From positions 22,915-86,914 of the forward strand of contig MHBI01000019.1 in the NCBI GenBank assembly GCA_001804815.1: a stretch of 64,000 nucleotides of DNA, in the 5' to 3' direction. Shown in pieces: positions 25,915 to 36,705 of this stretch; the stretch's first letter is position 1; each line of letters begins with the position of its first letter. Both the position numbers and the translations under genes were made by a program. The DNA is from Lentisphaerae bacterium GWF2_50_93. GTDB taxonomy: Bacteria; Verrucomicrobiota; Lentisphaeria; Victivallales; GWF2-50-93. The notes beneath the pieces are model-generated. The model saw nothing but the letters and a program-made list of their open reading frames with translations, made no database searches and was not told the DNA's origin.

Positions 25915-25968
25915 TTAAGACACAGGAGAGATGCCTGTGCTACATTAGGCGTGCCATAGGTACGCCGT

Positions 25969-26320
25969 GAAAACCATAAACCCGGACTCACCACAGAGGA
26001 ACGGAGATACGGAGCAATGAGGACACAGAGATTCGGCTTTCGTCTGATTGACTTTGGGTCAATCAGACGAAAGCCGAATACGTTGTATTGAGAAGGGAAT
26101 GAGATGGAGTAAATCGTTCCCGTTGGCTTTTTTTCCAGTCCTCCTCCTCATAATTTACTCATAACAATTGGCTGCAAACCGGCGCTCTCGCAACGAGGGC
26201 GCCGGTTTGCAGCCCTCTGTGTTTGCTGACTCCCTGCTGACTCCGTGCGCCTCTGTGGTGAATCTTTCTTACCCGTCTCCCGGCATGGAACGTACTGAAA
26301 TATATGCGTATAGTAGATGA
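25969..26320 (+). mobile_element. MITE-like element, family B, copy 2
   Basis: Same organisation as 15418-15776: gaaaac lead, ACCACAGAGG at 25990, hairpin 1 (26035-26075), hairpin 2 (26170-26214), CCTCTGTGGT ending 26259, then ATGCGTATAGTAGAT (from 26304). Hairpin 1 is perfect here (GGCTTTCGTCTGATTGAC with its exact complement). Hairpin 2 reads GGCTGCAAACCGGCGC against GCGCCGGTTTGCAGCC. Relative to copy 1 this is two paired changes that keep base pairing. No coding capacity. Confidence 0.78.
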
Positions 26321-26360
26321 CATTGCAGGCGATGGCTAAAAATGTTTATGGTTGTTCCAC

Positions 26361-26388
26361 ATGCAAAAAAAAGGCGTGCGGTTTTCCG
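26361..26388 (-). terminator. Bidirectional terminator after groEL
   Basis: AAGGCGTGCGG-TTTT-CCGCACGCCTT with an A run on the left and T-rich DNA on the right, so it works on both strands. On the minus strand it ends the dnaK-groES-groEL transcript. Confidence 0.88.
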
Positions 26389-26471
26389 CACGCCTTTTGA
26401 TTTTTATGGTCTTCGGAGTCCGGCAATCAGATATTCACTGACACCTGAAGCCTGACACCTGGCCTACCTTC

Positions 26472-28142
<1,671 letters not shown>

Positions 28143-28150
28143 TTAGTGGG

Positions 28151-28450
28151 TTATTTCTCGATTACCGCGAGGATGTCGTCCTGGCTGAGAATCTTGTATT
28201 CCTTGTCGTCGAACTTGACTTCGGTGCCGCCGTATTTGCTTGTGAGCACGGTGTCGCCGACCTTCACGTCAAATGGAATCTTCTTCCCATCCTTGTCCGT
28301 CTTGCCTGTTCCGAGTGCGATCACTTTCGCCTCGAGAGGCTTTTCCTTCGCGGAATCAGGAATGACGATGCCGCCCTTTACCTGTTCCAAGTCTTCGATC
28401 GCTTCAACGAGGATACGATCTCCAATTGGCCTGATCTTCGATTTGCTCAT
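28151..28450 (-). CDS. groES: Co-chaperonin GroES
   Basis: 99 residues. [20 protein letters not shown] opens the GroES beta-barrel; the mobile loop is [33 protein letters not shown] closes it. It caps GroEL rings. AGAAGGAGAA is the ribosome site. It begins 77 bp after dnaK with no convincing promoter between them. The small TGCC-TGAC-GGCA hairpin with T run in this gap may be an attenuator or processing site. Confidence 0.98.
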   Translation of the reverse strand: MSKSKIRPIGDRILVEAIEDLEQVKGGIVIPDSAKEKPLEAKVIALGTGKTDKDGKKIPFDVKVGDTVLTSKYGGTEVKFDDKEYKILSQDDILAVIEK

Positions 28451-28527
28451 TCTTCTTCTCCTTCTTTCTGTTTAAGGTTCTCTGATTTTCCTTTTTAGAA
28501 TATATAAAAAATGCCGTCAGGCAGTTT

Positions 28528-30498
28528 TTATTTGTCGTCGTCCACGACTTCTGCGTCCACAACTTTCTCGTCCGAGCCTTTCTTCTTCGAGGACTTCTTC
28601 TCCGACTCGTCGGCAGCCTGCTCTGATGGACCACCGGCCTGTTCTCCGGCCGATCCAGCTCCTGCTGCTCCTCCGGCGGCTCCTGCCTGGTTCGCACCAG
28701 CCTGCTTGTAGATCTCCTCTCCGAACTTCATCAGATGCTCTTCAATGCTCTTCATTGTGCCCTTCATCTTCTCGATGTCGTCGGCCTCCTTCGCCTTCTT
28801 CAGCTCTTCAATGCCATCCTGCACGGGTTTCTTGACATTGTCAGGAAGCTTCTCGCCGAATTCCTTCATCTGCTTCTCGGTATGGTATATCATCGAGTCG
28901 GCCTTGTTGCGGGTCTCGATCTTTTCCTTCTCGCTCTTGTCCTGTTCAGCGAACTTCTCGGCGTCCTTCACCATCTTCTCGATGTCCTTGTCGTTCAGCC
29001 CCGAGCTCGCGGTGATGGTGATCTTCTGGACCTTGCCGGTACCGAGATCCTTCGCCGTCACGTTGAGTATGCCGTTCGCATCGATATCGAATGTGACTTC
29101 GATCTGCGGAACGCCTCGCGGTGCAGGCGGAAGGCCTTCAAGCCTGAATCTGCCGATGCTCTTGTTGTCGCGGGCCATTTCGCGTTCGCCCTGCAGGACG
29201 TGTATGTCTACGGACGGCTGGTTGTCCGATGCCGTGCTGAATATCTCGCTCTTCCTGGTCGGGATAGTGGTGTTGCGCTCTATAAGCCTGGTGGATACTC
29301 CGCCGAGGGTCTCGATTCCGAGTGAGAGAGGTGTGACGTCGAGAAGAACGATGTCTTCGACGTGTCCTGAGAGCACTCCGCCCTGTATCGCAGCGCCTAC
29401 CGCGACGACTTCATCGGGATTTACGCCCTGGTGCGGTTGTTTCCCGTCGAAAAGCTTCTTCGCGATTTCAACGACCTTGGGCATCCTGGTCTGTCCGCCG
29501 ACCATTATCACCTCGTTTATCTTCGAGGCGTCGAAACCCGAATCCTTCAGGCAGTTCTTGACAGGTGAAATAGTCCTGGTGAGAAGATCGTCGCACAGCT
29601 GTTCGAGCTTGGCCCTTGTAAGCGTCTGTGTAAGATGTTTAGGACCGCTCGCGTCCGCGGTTATGAACGGCAGGTTGATGTCCGTGCTCTGGTTCGAGGA
29701 CAGTTCGCATTTCGCCTTTTCAGAAGCTTCCTTGAGCCGCTGGAGGGCCTGGGGATCCTTTGTCAGATCTATTCCGTTCTCCTTCTTGAACGCATCTACG
29801 AGCCAGTTGATTACGGCGCGGTCGAGATCGTCGCCGCCCAGATGGGTGTCGCCGTTGGTCGATTTGACTTCGAAGACGCCTTCACCGAGTTCGAGTATTG
29901 AAATGTCGAACGTACCGCCGCCGAGATCGTATACGGCGACGATTTCGTCCTTCTTCTTGTCCAGTCCGTATGACAGGGATGCGGCGGTAGGTTCATTGAT
30001 GATTCGTTTTACGTCAAGTCCGGCAATTTTCCCGGCATCTTTCGTGGCCTGTCTCTGGCTGTCGTTGAAGTAGGCGGGAACTGTTATCACAGCTTCCTTG
30101 ATCTCCTCGCCGAGATAGGCTTCGGCATCGGCTTTGAGCTTCGAAAGGATCATTGCGGAAATTTCCGGAGGGGAATAGAGCTTGTCGCCGATTTTGACTG
30201 CTGCGTCTCCGTTTTTCGCCTCTACGACCTGGTACGGCACCATTTTTATCTCGTCTTTCACTTCGCTGAATTTGCGTCCCATGAAGCGCTTGATCGAGAA
30301 CACTGTGTTCTGTGAATTAGTGATGGCCTGCCGTTTCGCGGTCTGCCCCACGAGCCTTTCCCCGTTCTTCGTGAATGCCACGATTGATGGAGTTGTGCGC
30401 ATGCCCTCCGCGTTCGGTATCACTTTAGGTTCACCATGATCCATTGTAGCCATGCAGCTGTTGGTGGTGCCCAGATCTATTCCAAGTATTTTTCCCAT
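28528..30498 (-). CDS. dnaK: Hsp70 chaperone DnaK
   Basis: 656 residues. The ATPase domain starts [16 protein letters not shown]; phosphate motifs include [17 protein letters not shown]. The interdomain linker region is [17 protein letters not shown], followed by the substrate-binding beta domain and helical lid. The C-terminal tail is a Gly/Ala-rich, then Glu/Lys-rich, disordered stretch ending [16 protein letters not shown] residues. It heads the operon dnaK-groES-groEL, an unusual order, since dnaK normally travels with grpE/dnaJ and groESL is separate. AAAGGGATAA precedes the ATG. Confidence 0.98.
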   Translation of the reverse strand: MGKILGIDLGTTNSCMATMDHGEPKVIPNAEGMRTTPSIVAFTKNGERLVGQTAKRQAITNSQNTVFSIKRFMGRKFSEVKDEIKMVPYQVVEAKNGDAAVKIGDKLYSPPEISAMILSKLKADAEAYLGEEIKEAVITVPAYFNDSQRQATKDAGKIAGLDVKRIINEPTAASLSYGLDKKKDEIVAVYDLGGGTFDISILELGEGVFEVKSTNGDTHLGGDDLDRAVINWLVDAFKKENGIDLTKDPQALQRLKEASEKAKCELSSNQSTDINLPFITADASGPKHLTQTLTRAKLEQLCDDLLTRTISPVKNCLKDSGFDASKINEVIMVGGQTRMPKVVEIAKKLFDGKQPHQGVNPDEVVAVGAAIQGGVLSGHVEDIVLLDVTPLSLGIETLGGVSTRLIERNTTIPTRKSEIFSTASDNQPSVDIHVLQGEREMARDNKSIGRFRLEGLPPAPRGVPQIEVTFDIDANGILNVTAKDLGTGKVQKITITASSGLNDKDIEKMVKDAEKFAEQDKSEKEKIETRNKADSMIYHTEKQMKEFGEKLPDNVKKPVQDGIEELKKAKEADDIEKMKGTMKSIEEHLMKFGEEIYKQAGANQAGAAGGAAGAGSAGEQAGGPSEQAADESEKKSSKKKGSDEKVVDAEVVDDDK

Positions 30499-30785
30499 AG
30501 TATTATCCCTTTCTATAATGTTTCAGAGCCCGGATTTTTTAATTTATACAGACTCCGCATTTGTTTTTGAACGTATATTAGCAATGGGCATGCCAAATAA
30601 ATTTGCTTAGTCGCAAATTTATAATGATGAAGAAGATATAAATAGTAAATTCAAAACACCTCCGCGAAGTCCGCACGGCATTATGTCGCTGAGTGCGACA
30701 AAGTGCGACAGGATGACACAGTGCTGAGGCGCAGGTAGGTTTCAAAATAACATATAAAGCAGTGAATGCAGAAGAACAGCCTTAA
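30499..30785 (-). promoter_or_regulatory. Upstream region of dnaK-groESL with AAATTTGC inverted repeat
   Basis: A perfect inverted repeat AAATTTGC-TTAGTC-GCAAATTT lies at 30599-30620, about 100 bp before the dnaK start. On the minus strand a -10-like TAATAT (about 30577) follows it. I do not find the CIRCE element (TTAGCACTC-N9-GAGTGCTAA) anywhere near. The repeat is therefore a candidate operator for heat-shock control. The rest of the gap is AT-rich with a few gtgcgac repeats and no gene. Confidence 0.5.
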
Positions 30786-30874
30786 GGTAAATTCGAAACT
30801 GCGGACGCGGCAAGCGCGTCCCTCCATCTTAACGCCCGTTTCGGGCGTGGAGGGTCATGCTTGCCATGACCATT
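30786..30874. repeat. Triple-hairpin foldback element, family C, copy 1
   Basis: Three consecutive stems: GGACGCG-GCAAG-CGCGTCC, then CCCTCCA...ACGCCCG-TTT-CGGGCGTGGAGGG, then GGTCATG-CTTGC-CATGACC. The second copy at 47576-47684 is almost identical over this core. It lies between the heat-shock operon promoter region and the GH78 stop. Confidence 0.8.
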
Positions 30875-30904
30875 TCTTAAGTAGCGGACTTCACAAAGTT
30901 TGAT

Positions 30905-33535
30905 TTATACCGCGCCCTGGAACTGATATTTGCCTGAGACTATCTTGAATACGGCGCGATCGTTTTCCATCCTTAGGAATTCGACTCCGGAAGAACTGGA
31001 GGCGGATTTTCCACCTTCAAGGACTGAAGCCGCGTCTTTTGCCGGCACATATGCCGTGGCGGTTGAGCCTGACGGAACAGCAATGTTCCAGATGAATTTT
31101 CCATCTTCTATTTTCCAGGCGCTTGAGATTTTTCCGCGTACTGAATCCAAAGACGCTTCAGCGTGCGTTATCGCTCCGCCCGGTACGGGACGCATTATGA
31201 TATTTTTATAGCCTGCGGATGAACTGTCAATGTCAATTCCAGCAACGGTCTGATACAGCCATTCTCCTACGGCTCCATATGCGTAGTGGTTGAAGCTGTT
31301 CATGCCAGGATCCTGGAATCCCTTGTCATGACGCCAGCCGTCCCATCTTTCCCACATCGTAGTAGCCCCATGCTTTATCGGGTAGCCCCAGGATGGGAAA
31401 TCATCGTTCAACAGCAGCTTGTATGCGACATCCGTGTGTCCGGTCTTGAGAAGAGCGAAAAGCAGATATGGCGTGCCAAGGAACCCCGTTGAGAGATGGT
31501 CCTTGCATTCATTGATGCGGCGCACCAGGTTCTCGCCGGCAATCCTGGTAAGTTCATCAGAGAGCAGATCAAAATGTATTGCCAGCACGTAGGAAGTCTG
31601 CGAACCATTTACAATCCTGCCGCTGGGAGTCACAAACTCATGGTTGAACGCCTTCTTGATTTTTCCAAAGAGGGAATTGTAGCGCTTTGCGTCACCCTTC
31701 TTTCCCAGAGCATCCGCGACGTTCGCCATTATTTTTGCGCTGTAGGCGTGGAATGCCGTTCCTATGAGATCGTTTGGTGTCCTGTCATCTATGTTGAGCC
31801 AGTCGCCGAAGCAGTGGCGCTTCTTCATGTCGACAGTTGAAAGATATTCGAGATAGCGTGTCATTTTCTTGTAATGGACTGCGAGGATGTTCTTGTCTCC
31901 ATAGCAGAGATAAATCGTCCAGGGGCATATGATCGCCGCATCCGCCCAGCCGGCACCTCCGTCGCCCTCCCTCTTTCCAAGCACGTCAGGGGCGACCATC
32001 GGGAAAGCGCCGTTCGGTGACTGCGAGTCGGCCAAGTCGGTCAGCCATTTTGTGAAGAAGGCGGATACGTCCATGTTGAAGCAGGCGGTTCTGACAAATG
32101 CCTGGGCATCGCCAGTCCATCCGAGTCTTTCATTGCGCTGAGGGCAGTCCGTCGGCACTTCCAGGAAATTACCTTTCTGGCCCCACTGGATATTGTGCTG
32201 GAGCTGGTTCAGCATCGGGTTTGAACAGCTGAACGAACCTGTGGGAGGAGTGTCGGAATGCAGTACCACCGCAGTGAGGTTTTCGATGGAAGGCCTGCCT
32301 GGGAAACCTGTGATTTCGGCATAACGGAATCCGTGGAAGGTGAAACGGGGTTCATATGTTTCTATGCCTTCACCTTTAAGTATGTATTCATCAGTGCATC
32401 TGGCAGCTCTGAGATTGGTAATATAGAGGGTGCCGTCAGGATTCAGGACTTCTGCGAAACGCAGCTTGACCGTTGTCCCGCTTTCTCCCTCGACTTTCAA
32501 CCTGGTCCAGCCGACAAGGTTCTGTCCGAAGTCGAATATGAAAGTCCCAGGAGCCTGTTCAACCGGCTGGGAGGCTTTCAGTTCCTGGATTTTCCGGACG
32601 CGTGGGGAGGCGGATGCGTTCAATGCCGCTGATACCGGAGGGTGGATCTCGACGGGCTTCCACTGGGAGTCGTCAAATTCCTGGCAGCTCCATCCTTTTA
32701 TCTCGAGGCGCGCATCATAGATTTCGCCGTTGTATATGTCGGACTCGAGAATGGGTCCGGTTGAACTTTTCCAGGAGTCATCCGAGACGATCATCTCTTT
32801 TCCCCCGTCGGAATATTCGACCTCGAGCTGGGAGAGGAGGCGCGGGGGATGCCCATATGTATTGCGATTCTTTTCCCAGACGAGGTAGCCGCAGAACCAT
32901 CCGTCTCCAAGGATTCCACCGACGGCATTGTCGCCTTCCCAGACGAGGGAGGTTACGTCATAAGTCTGATATTGGACGCGCAGATTGTAGTCGGTCCAGC
33001 CGGGAGTGAAGAGATCGTTCCCGACCCGTTTCCCGTTTATTTCCATTTCATAGAGTCCGAGGGCTGAAACGTAGAGGCGGGCTTTTTTTACAGGCTTCTT
33101 GAGTTTGAAGTTCCTGCGCAGATATGAGGCCGGAGAACTTTTATCCAATGCAGCCTTTGTTCCGCCGGCGATCCATTTGGCCTTCCAGTCGGCAGGCTTC
33201 AGCAGGCCCATTTCCCAGCTGGCAGTCTCGCTCCATGCGGATTCTTTTCCATCCTTGTCCCATGTCTTGACCTTCCAGAAACAGATGTCGCGCGATTTCA
33301 ATGCCTTGCCTGAATACTCAATTTGCATTGACTGATCGGTCTCCATTTTGCCGCTGTCCCACATGTCGGCCGTGTCCTGGGAAAGCAGTTCTGACGACGA
33401 AGCGGCCAGTATCTGGCAGGAGGATTGTTTCTGTCCGCGTTCATCCGAGGCAACGATCCAGTTCAACCGTGGTTTGAGCACATCAATCCCGACGGGATTC
33501 ACCAGATATTCGGAACGCATTCCATCGATCTTCAT
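30905..33535 (-). CDS. GH78 alpha-L-rhamnosidase, cytoplasmic
   Basis: 876 residues covering the full GH78 layout: an N-terminal Ig-like domain (PRLNWIVASDERGQKQSSCQ), beta-sandwich domains at about 130-290 (YVSALGLYEMEINGKRVGND, FTPGWTDYN), the beta-sandwich preceding the catalytic core (FDFGQNLVGW, 334-343), the (alpha/alpha)6 barrel with signature DCPQRNERLGWTGDAQAF (463-480), and a C-terminal sandwich. It releases L-rhamnose from oligosaccharides. No signal peptide is seen, so imported oligomers are likely cleaved inside the cell. It stands alone in its orientation; no rhamnose isomerase or kinase is within the window. Confidence 0.93.
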   Translation of the reverse strand: MKIDGMRSEYLVNPVGIDVLKPRLNWIVASDERGQKQSSCQILAASSSELLSQDTADMWDSGKMETDQSMQIEYSGKALKSRDICFWKVKTWDKDGKESAWSETASWEMGLLKPADWKAKWIAGGTKAALDKSSPASYLRRNFKLKKPVKKARLYVSALGLYEMEINGKRVGNDLFTPGWTDYNLRVQYQTYDVTSLVWEGDNAVGGILGDGWFCGYLVWEKNRNTYGHPPRLLSQLEVEYSDGGKEMIVSDDSWKSSTGPILESDIYNGEIYDARLEIKGWSCQEFDDSQWKPVEIHPPVSAALNASASPRVRKIQELKASQPVEQAPGTFIFDFGQNLVGWTRLKVEGESGTTVKLRFAEVLNPDGTLYITNLRAARCTDEYILKGEGIETYEPRFTFHGFRYAEITGFPGRPSIENLTAVVLHSDTPPTGSFSCSNPMLNQLQHNIQWGQKGNFLEVPTDCPQRNERLGWTGDAQAFVRTACFNMDVSAFFTKWLTDLADSQSPNGAFPMVAPDVLGKREGDGGAGWADAAIICPWTIYLCYGDKNILAVHYKKMTRYLEYLSTVDMKKRHCFGDWLNIDDRTPNDLIGTAFHAYSAKIMANVADALGKKGDAKRYNSLFGKIKKAFNHEFVTPSGRIVNGSQTSYVLAIHFDLLSDELTRIAGENLVRRINECKDHLSTGFLGTPYLLFALLKTGHTDVAYKLLLNDDFPSWGYPIKHGATTMWERWDGWRHDKGFQDPGMNSFNHYAYGAVGEWLYQTVAGIDIDSSSAGYKNIIMRPVPGGAITHAEASLDSVRGKISSAWKIEDGKFIWNIAVPSGSTATAYVPAKDAASVLEGGKSASSSSGVEFLRMENDRAVFKIVSGKYQFQGAV

Positions 33536-33730
33536 ATTTTTATTGCTCCATGTTGGATTTAATTTTTCAACATAGCCCTTATCTTAGCCGAAGATAGCAG
33601 CCGTTCCTTGACTCGAGTGCCATTTTATAGCACAATAGTCCCATGGATGAAACTCCGTTGAAGTGCGCATGACGGAGTTCCCGCTAGCGTATCAAAGCAG
33701 GCAAGCGTTAAGCTGGGTGTTTATCATATT

Positions 33731-33811
33731 CCCCTGCCAGCTTGACTGGCAGTAGATCCTCAATCCTTAACTTAAACAATCTTCTACTCCTGCCAGTCAA
33801 GCTGGCAGGGG
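33731..33811. repeat. Long inverted repeat with 21-bp arms
   Basis: CCCCTGCCAGCTTGACTGGC- (from 33731) is mirrored by -GCCAGTCAAGCTGGCAGGGG (to 33811), with a 39-bp AT-rich spacer. Each arm contains its own smaller palindrome (TGCCAG...CTGGCA). It occupies the gap between the divergent GH78 and DUF362 genes. The rest of this 436-bp gap contains no gene; a weaker aactccgt/acggagtt pair lies at about 33652-33680. Confidence 0.8.
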
Positions 33812-33971
33812 GTATCCAATCTTAACGGTTACCAAAACTAGAGGGGCGTGATTTACTTCAAGCCTTTACTTTATGCCATGCGAGGTTGATAAGGAAACTT
33901 GAATCCGGTAACAGCAGGTGGTAGTTTTAAACGGCAAATCATTAATTTCTATATGAAATGGAGGCTTGATC

Positions 33972-35054
33972 ATGGGAAACGTATATTTCGCAAGCACTGC
34001 GTACAAGAGGATTGAAGCCGAGGCTACTCTTCCGGCTAAATTCAACAGAATGCTGAAGAAATCCCTGCCGCCTGAGAAGCTCAAGAACAAGAAGATCTGC
34101 ATCAAGATGCACCTGGGCGGAAACCTCGGATATACGACAATACATCCGTTCTTCATCAGGCAGCTCGTAGAACATATCAAAAAAGGAAAACCTAAATCCC
34201 TGTTCATCTGCGATGGAAATGCTGACAACTGCGAATGGCGTGGTTACACTGAAAAATCCCTCGGAGCTCCCATCGTCGGACTGTTCAGGAAAAATCACCC
34301 GCCGCTCAAGACCTTGAAGATCGGCTATGGGAAGCTGGACGAGGCGAAAGTATCGAAGGAAGTGCTTGACGCCGACATGATGATCGTCCTGAGCCATATA
34401 AAGGGGCACGGCGACTGCGGGTTCGGAGGAGCATGCAAGAATATAGCTATGGGCGTGGTCCCCGGGGAGACCAGGGCGAAGATCCACAAGCTCGAGGGAG
34501 GAATCAGCTGGGACAAGTCAAAATGCATCCATTGCGGGAAGTGCATCAAGGAATGCAGGAACCGTGCGAACAAGTTCACGAAGGACGGAAACTACGAGAT
34601 ATTCTACCACAACTGCACCTACTGCTGGCACTGCGTGATGGCCTGTCCGGTGAAATCACTCACGCGTACCGGAAACACCTTCCAGCCTTTCCAAGAAGGA
34701 CTGTCTCTGGTGACCAAGGCTGTCGTCGACGAGATGGGCGCGAATAACATCTTCTACATAAATGTCCTGATGAACATAACGATATTCTGCGACTGCTGGG
34801 GCATGAGCACTCCGTCTCTCGTCCCGGACATCGGAATTCTTGCATCGGATGATATTGCCGGCATAGAGAAGGCGACGCTTGACCTTATCAAGGCGAAGGA
34901 TCTTCTGAAATCGGGGCTTCCTGCCGGACGCCGGCTGCTTCCCGGGAAACATCTCTTTGAGAAGATCCACGGGAAGGATCCGTATCTCATCACAGGCATA
35001 CTTGAGAAGAAGAAGCTTGGTTCGAGGAAATATAAGTTAGTCGAGATCGAATAA
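33972..35054 (+). CDS. DUF362 protein with 4Fe-4S ferredoxin domain
   Basis: 360 residues. The N-terminal DUF362 domain (KICIKMHLGGNLGYTTIHPF, SHIKGHGDCGFGGACKNIAMG) is followed by two 4Fe-4S clusters. The first is CIHCGKCIKEC; the second is CTYCWHCVMACP. The family is thought to be redox-active, but no reaction is firmly known. GGAGG 7 nt before ATG 33972 decides the start; an upstream TTG at 33966 overlaps the site and is rejected. No signal peptide, so cytoplasmic. Monocistronic as far as visible. Confidence 0.9.
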   Translation: MGNVYFASTAYKRIEAEATLPAKFNRMLKKSLPPEKLKNKKICIKMHLGGNLGYTTIHPFFIRQLVEHIKKGKPKSLFICDGNADNCEWRGYTEKSLGAPIVGLFRKNHPPLKTLKIGYGKLDEAKVSKEVLDADMMIVLSHIKGHGDCGFGGACKNIAMGVVPGETRAKIHKLEGGISWDKSKCIHCGKCIKECRNRANKFTKDGNYEIFYHNCTYCWHCVMACPVKSLTRTGNTFQPFQEGLSLVTKAVVDEMGANNIFYINVLMNITIFCDCWGMSTPSLVPDIGILASDDIAGIEKATLDLIKAKDLLKSGLPAGRRLLPGKHLFEKIHGKDPYLITGILEKKKLGSRKYKLVEIE

Positions 35055-35270
35055 TTCTGGGAAGATGGATGAGTGGATTATTGTCATGTTTTTTAAATTT
35101 ATTTTTAAAGATAAATGGAAAAAGTTTAAGGACACACCTCCGCAATTGACAAAAGATAAGGCTGACAAGACAGGTTTAGCACCAAATAACAAGACGAAGT
35201 GAGTGTCGCGCAGTCTTTAAGTAACTTATTTTTTCTAGAAAATAACATAAAATCATAACTAGGCGCCTCC
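35055..35270. other. Gene-free region after DUF362
   Basis: AT-rich DNA with no credible gene, promoter or terminator that I can support. It leads into the palindromic block at 35271. Confidence 0.4.
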
Positions 35271-35462
35271 CTGGCAACCAGGCTTCGCCGGTTGCCAGAG
35301 CCTGAGACGTTAGCGTTAATCTGCCTCCTGACCGTAGGCAATAGGGCATGTTTTATTAAAGTATGCCGGTTTCGCCGACGTGAGTCGCGCCACGTGAGCC
35401 GAGTTGGACACGGCAACGTGGCCTCTCTCGGTTGCGACAACGTAGCTCACGCGAAACCGGCA
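35271..35462. repeat. Nested foldback block between DUF362 and pit
   Basis: CTGGCAACC...GGTTGCCAG (35271-35298) has a GGC-TTC-GCC core. A larger pair, TGCCGGTTTCGC (35364-35375) and GCGAAACCGGCA (35451-35462), encloses further CACGTGAG/CTCACG and CGGCAACGTGG segments. A GCCGGCAAG-TTGCCGGC hairpin follows near 35571. The remaining bases up to 35697 are plain and end in short catcca-type repeats. Confidence 0.65.
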
Positions 35463-35697
35463 CGAGGCTCTTTCGGCGAAAGGGCCATACTTGATTGCGT
35501 AAATGAGGCTGACATACCTAGTTTTACGCTTACTAATTCTGGTGGAATAAGGCAGGAAAGAAGAAAGATGCCGGCAAGTTGCCGGCGATCCCGGAATACA
35601 ATTACCCATGCGATCAAGCTTAACGGTTGTGATTTTCCATAGGATTACATGCATCCACCCAGTCATCCACCAATCCATTCATCCAGCGGTAGTTTTC

Positions 35698-36702
35698 TTA
35701 CTTGGCCACTGTCAGGATGTGGCTGAAGACAAAATAGGCAATGGCGGCGAAGGTCGCCGAGGCGGGTATCGTTATAATCCAGGCCCAGATGATCTTTCTT
35801 GCGGTTATCCATCTCACGGTTGCGCGCTGGGTGCTGCCGACGCCCATGATCGAGCCGGCGATTACGTGCGTGGTGCTCACTGGAATACCGAAATGCTGGG
35901 TACCGAGAAGAACTGCTGCGGCCGCTGTTTCGGCACAGAATCCTTCAGTCGCATGGATCTTTGTTATGCTCGTGCCCATGGTCTTCACAATTCTCCAGCC
36001 GCCGCAGATTGTTCCGAGAGCGAGTGCGGAATAGCAGGTGAGTATGACCCAGTTGTCCAAAGTGAATTCCTTGTTTATCCCGCCTGCGAAAAGTACCAGT
36101 GCGATTATTCCCATGGTTTTCTGAGAGTCGTTCGTGCCATGCCCGATACCATAGCATGCAGCCGATGCGAGCTGGAGCTTTTTGAAAATTGAGGCCGACT
36201 TTTGGTGGTTGGTCTTCCTGAACAGCCAGAGGATGATGGCTGTGAAGATCATCGCTCCGAGCATGCCGAGGAATGGCGCTATTATTATGAAGGAGAATAT
36301 CTTTATCACTCCGGCCCAGATCACTACCTTCGGCCCAACTGCCACCAGCCCGCTTCCGATAAGTCCTCCGATGAGGGCGTGGCTGCTTGAAGTCGGGAGG
36401 CCGAGAAACCAGGTGATGATGTTCCAGGTGATTGCCCCTACAAGTGCTCCAAGAAGCAGGTGCAGGCTTATGAAATCCGCATTTATGACTCCTTTCCCTA
36501 CCATCTTTGCGACGGCGGTCCCGAACAGGAAAAACCCGATGAAATCGGCGCATCCGGCCATCATCACCGCCTGGAAAGGTGTCAATGTCTTTGAGACGAC
36601 CACGGTGGCGATGGCGTTTGCCGCATCATGGAATCCGTTGAGGAAGTCAAATGCAATTGCAAGAGCTACTACAATGACGACTAAAGTGAATGTTGTTACC
36701 AT
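35698..36702 (-). CDS. pit: Low-affinity inorganic phosphate permease, Pit family
   Basis: 334 residues, about ten membrane segments. The two inverted PHO-4 signatures are visible: FDFLNGFHDAANAIATVV near the N-terminus and CYGIGHGTNDSQKTMGIIAL in the middle, plus GLPTSSSHALIGGLIGSG and GIPVSTTHVIAGSIMG. It imports metal-phosphate with protons across the inner membrane. It begins 3 bp after the DUF47 gene, the standard pairing in which DUF47 regulates Pit. It is shorter than E. coli PitA (about 500), but this compact form is common. Confidence 0.95.
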   Translation of the reverse strand: MVTTFTLVVIVVALAIAFDFLNGFHDAANAIATVVVSKTLTPFQAVMMAGCADFIGFFLFGTAVAKMVGKGVINADFISLHLLLGALVGAITWNIITWFLGLPTSSSHALIGGLIGSGLVAVGPKVVIWAGVIKIFSFIIIAPFLGMLGAMIFTAIILWLFRKTNHQKSASIFKKLQLASAACYGIGHGTNDSQKTMGIIALVLFAGGINKEFTLDNWVILTCYSALALGTICGGWRIVKTMGTSITKIHATEGFCAETAAAAVLLGTQHFGIPVSTTHVIAGSIMGVGSTQRATVRWITARKIIWAWIITIPASATFAAIAYFVFSHILTVAK

Positions 36703-36705
36703 AGA

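Noticed and set aside
30599..30620. CIRCE element upstream of dnaK
   Set aside because: The inverted repeat has neither the TTAGCACTC half-site nor the 9-bp spacer.
33966..33971. TTG at 33966 as the start of the DUF362 gene
   Set aside because: It lies within the spacing between GGAGG and ATG 33972, which is the properly placed start.
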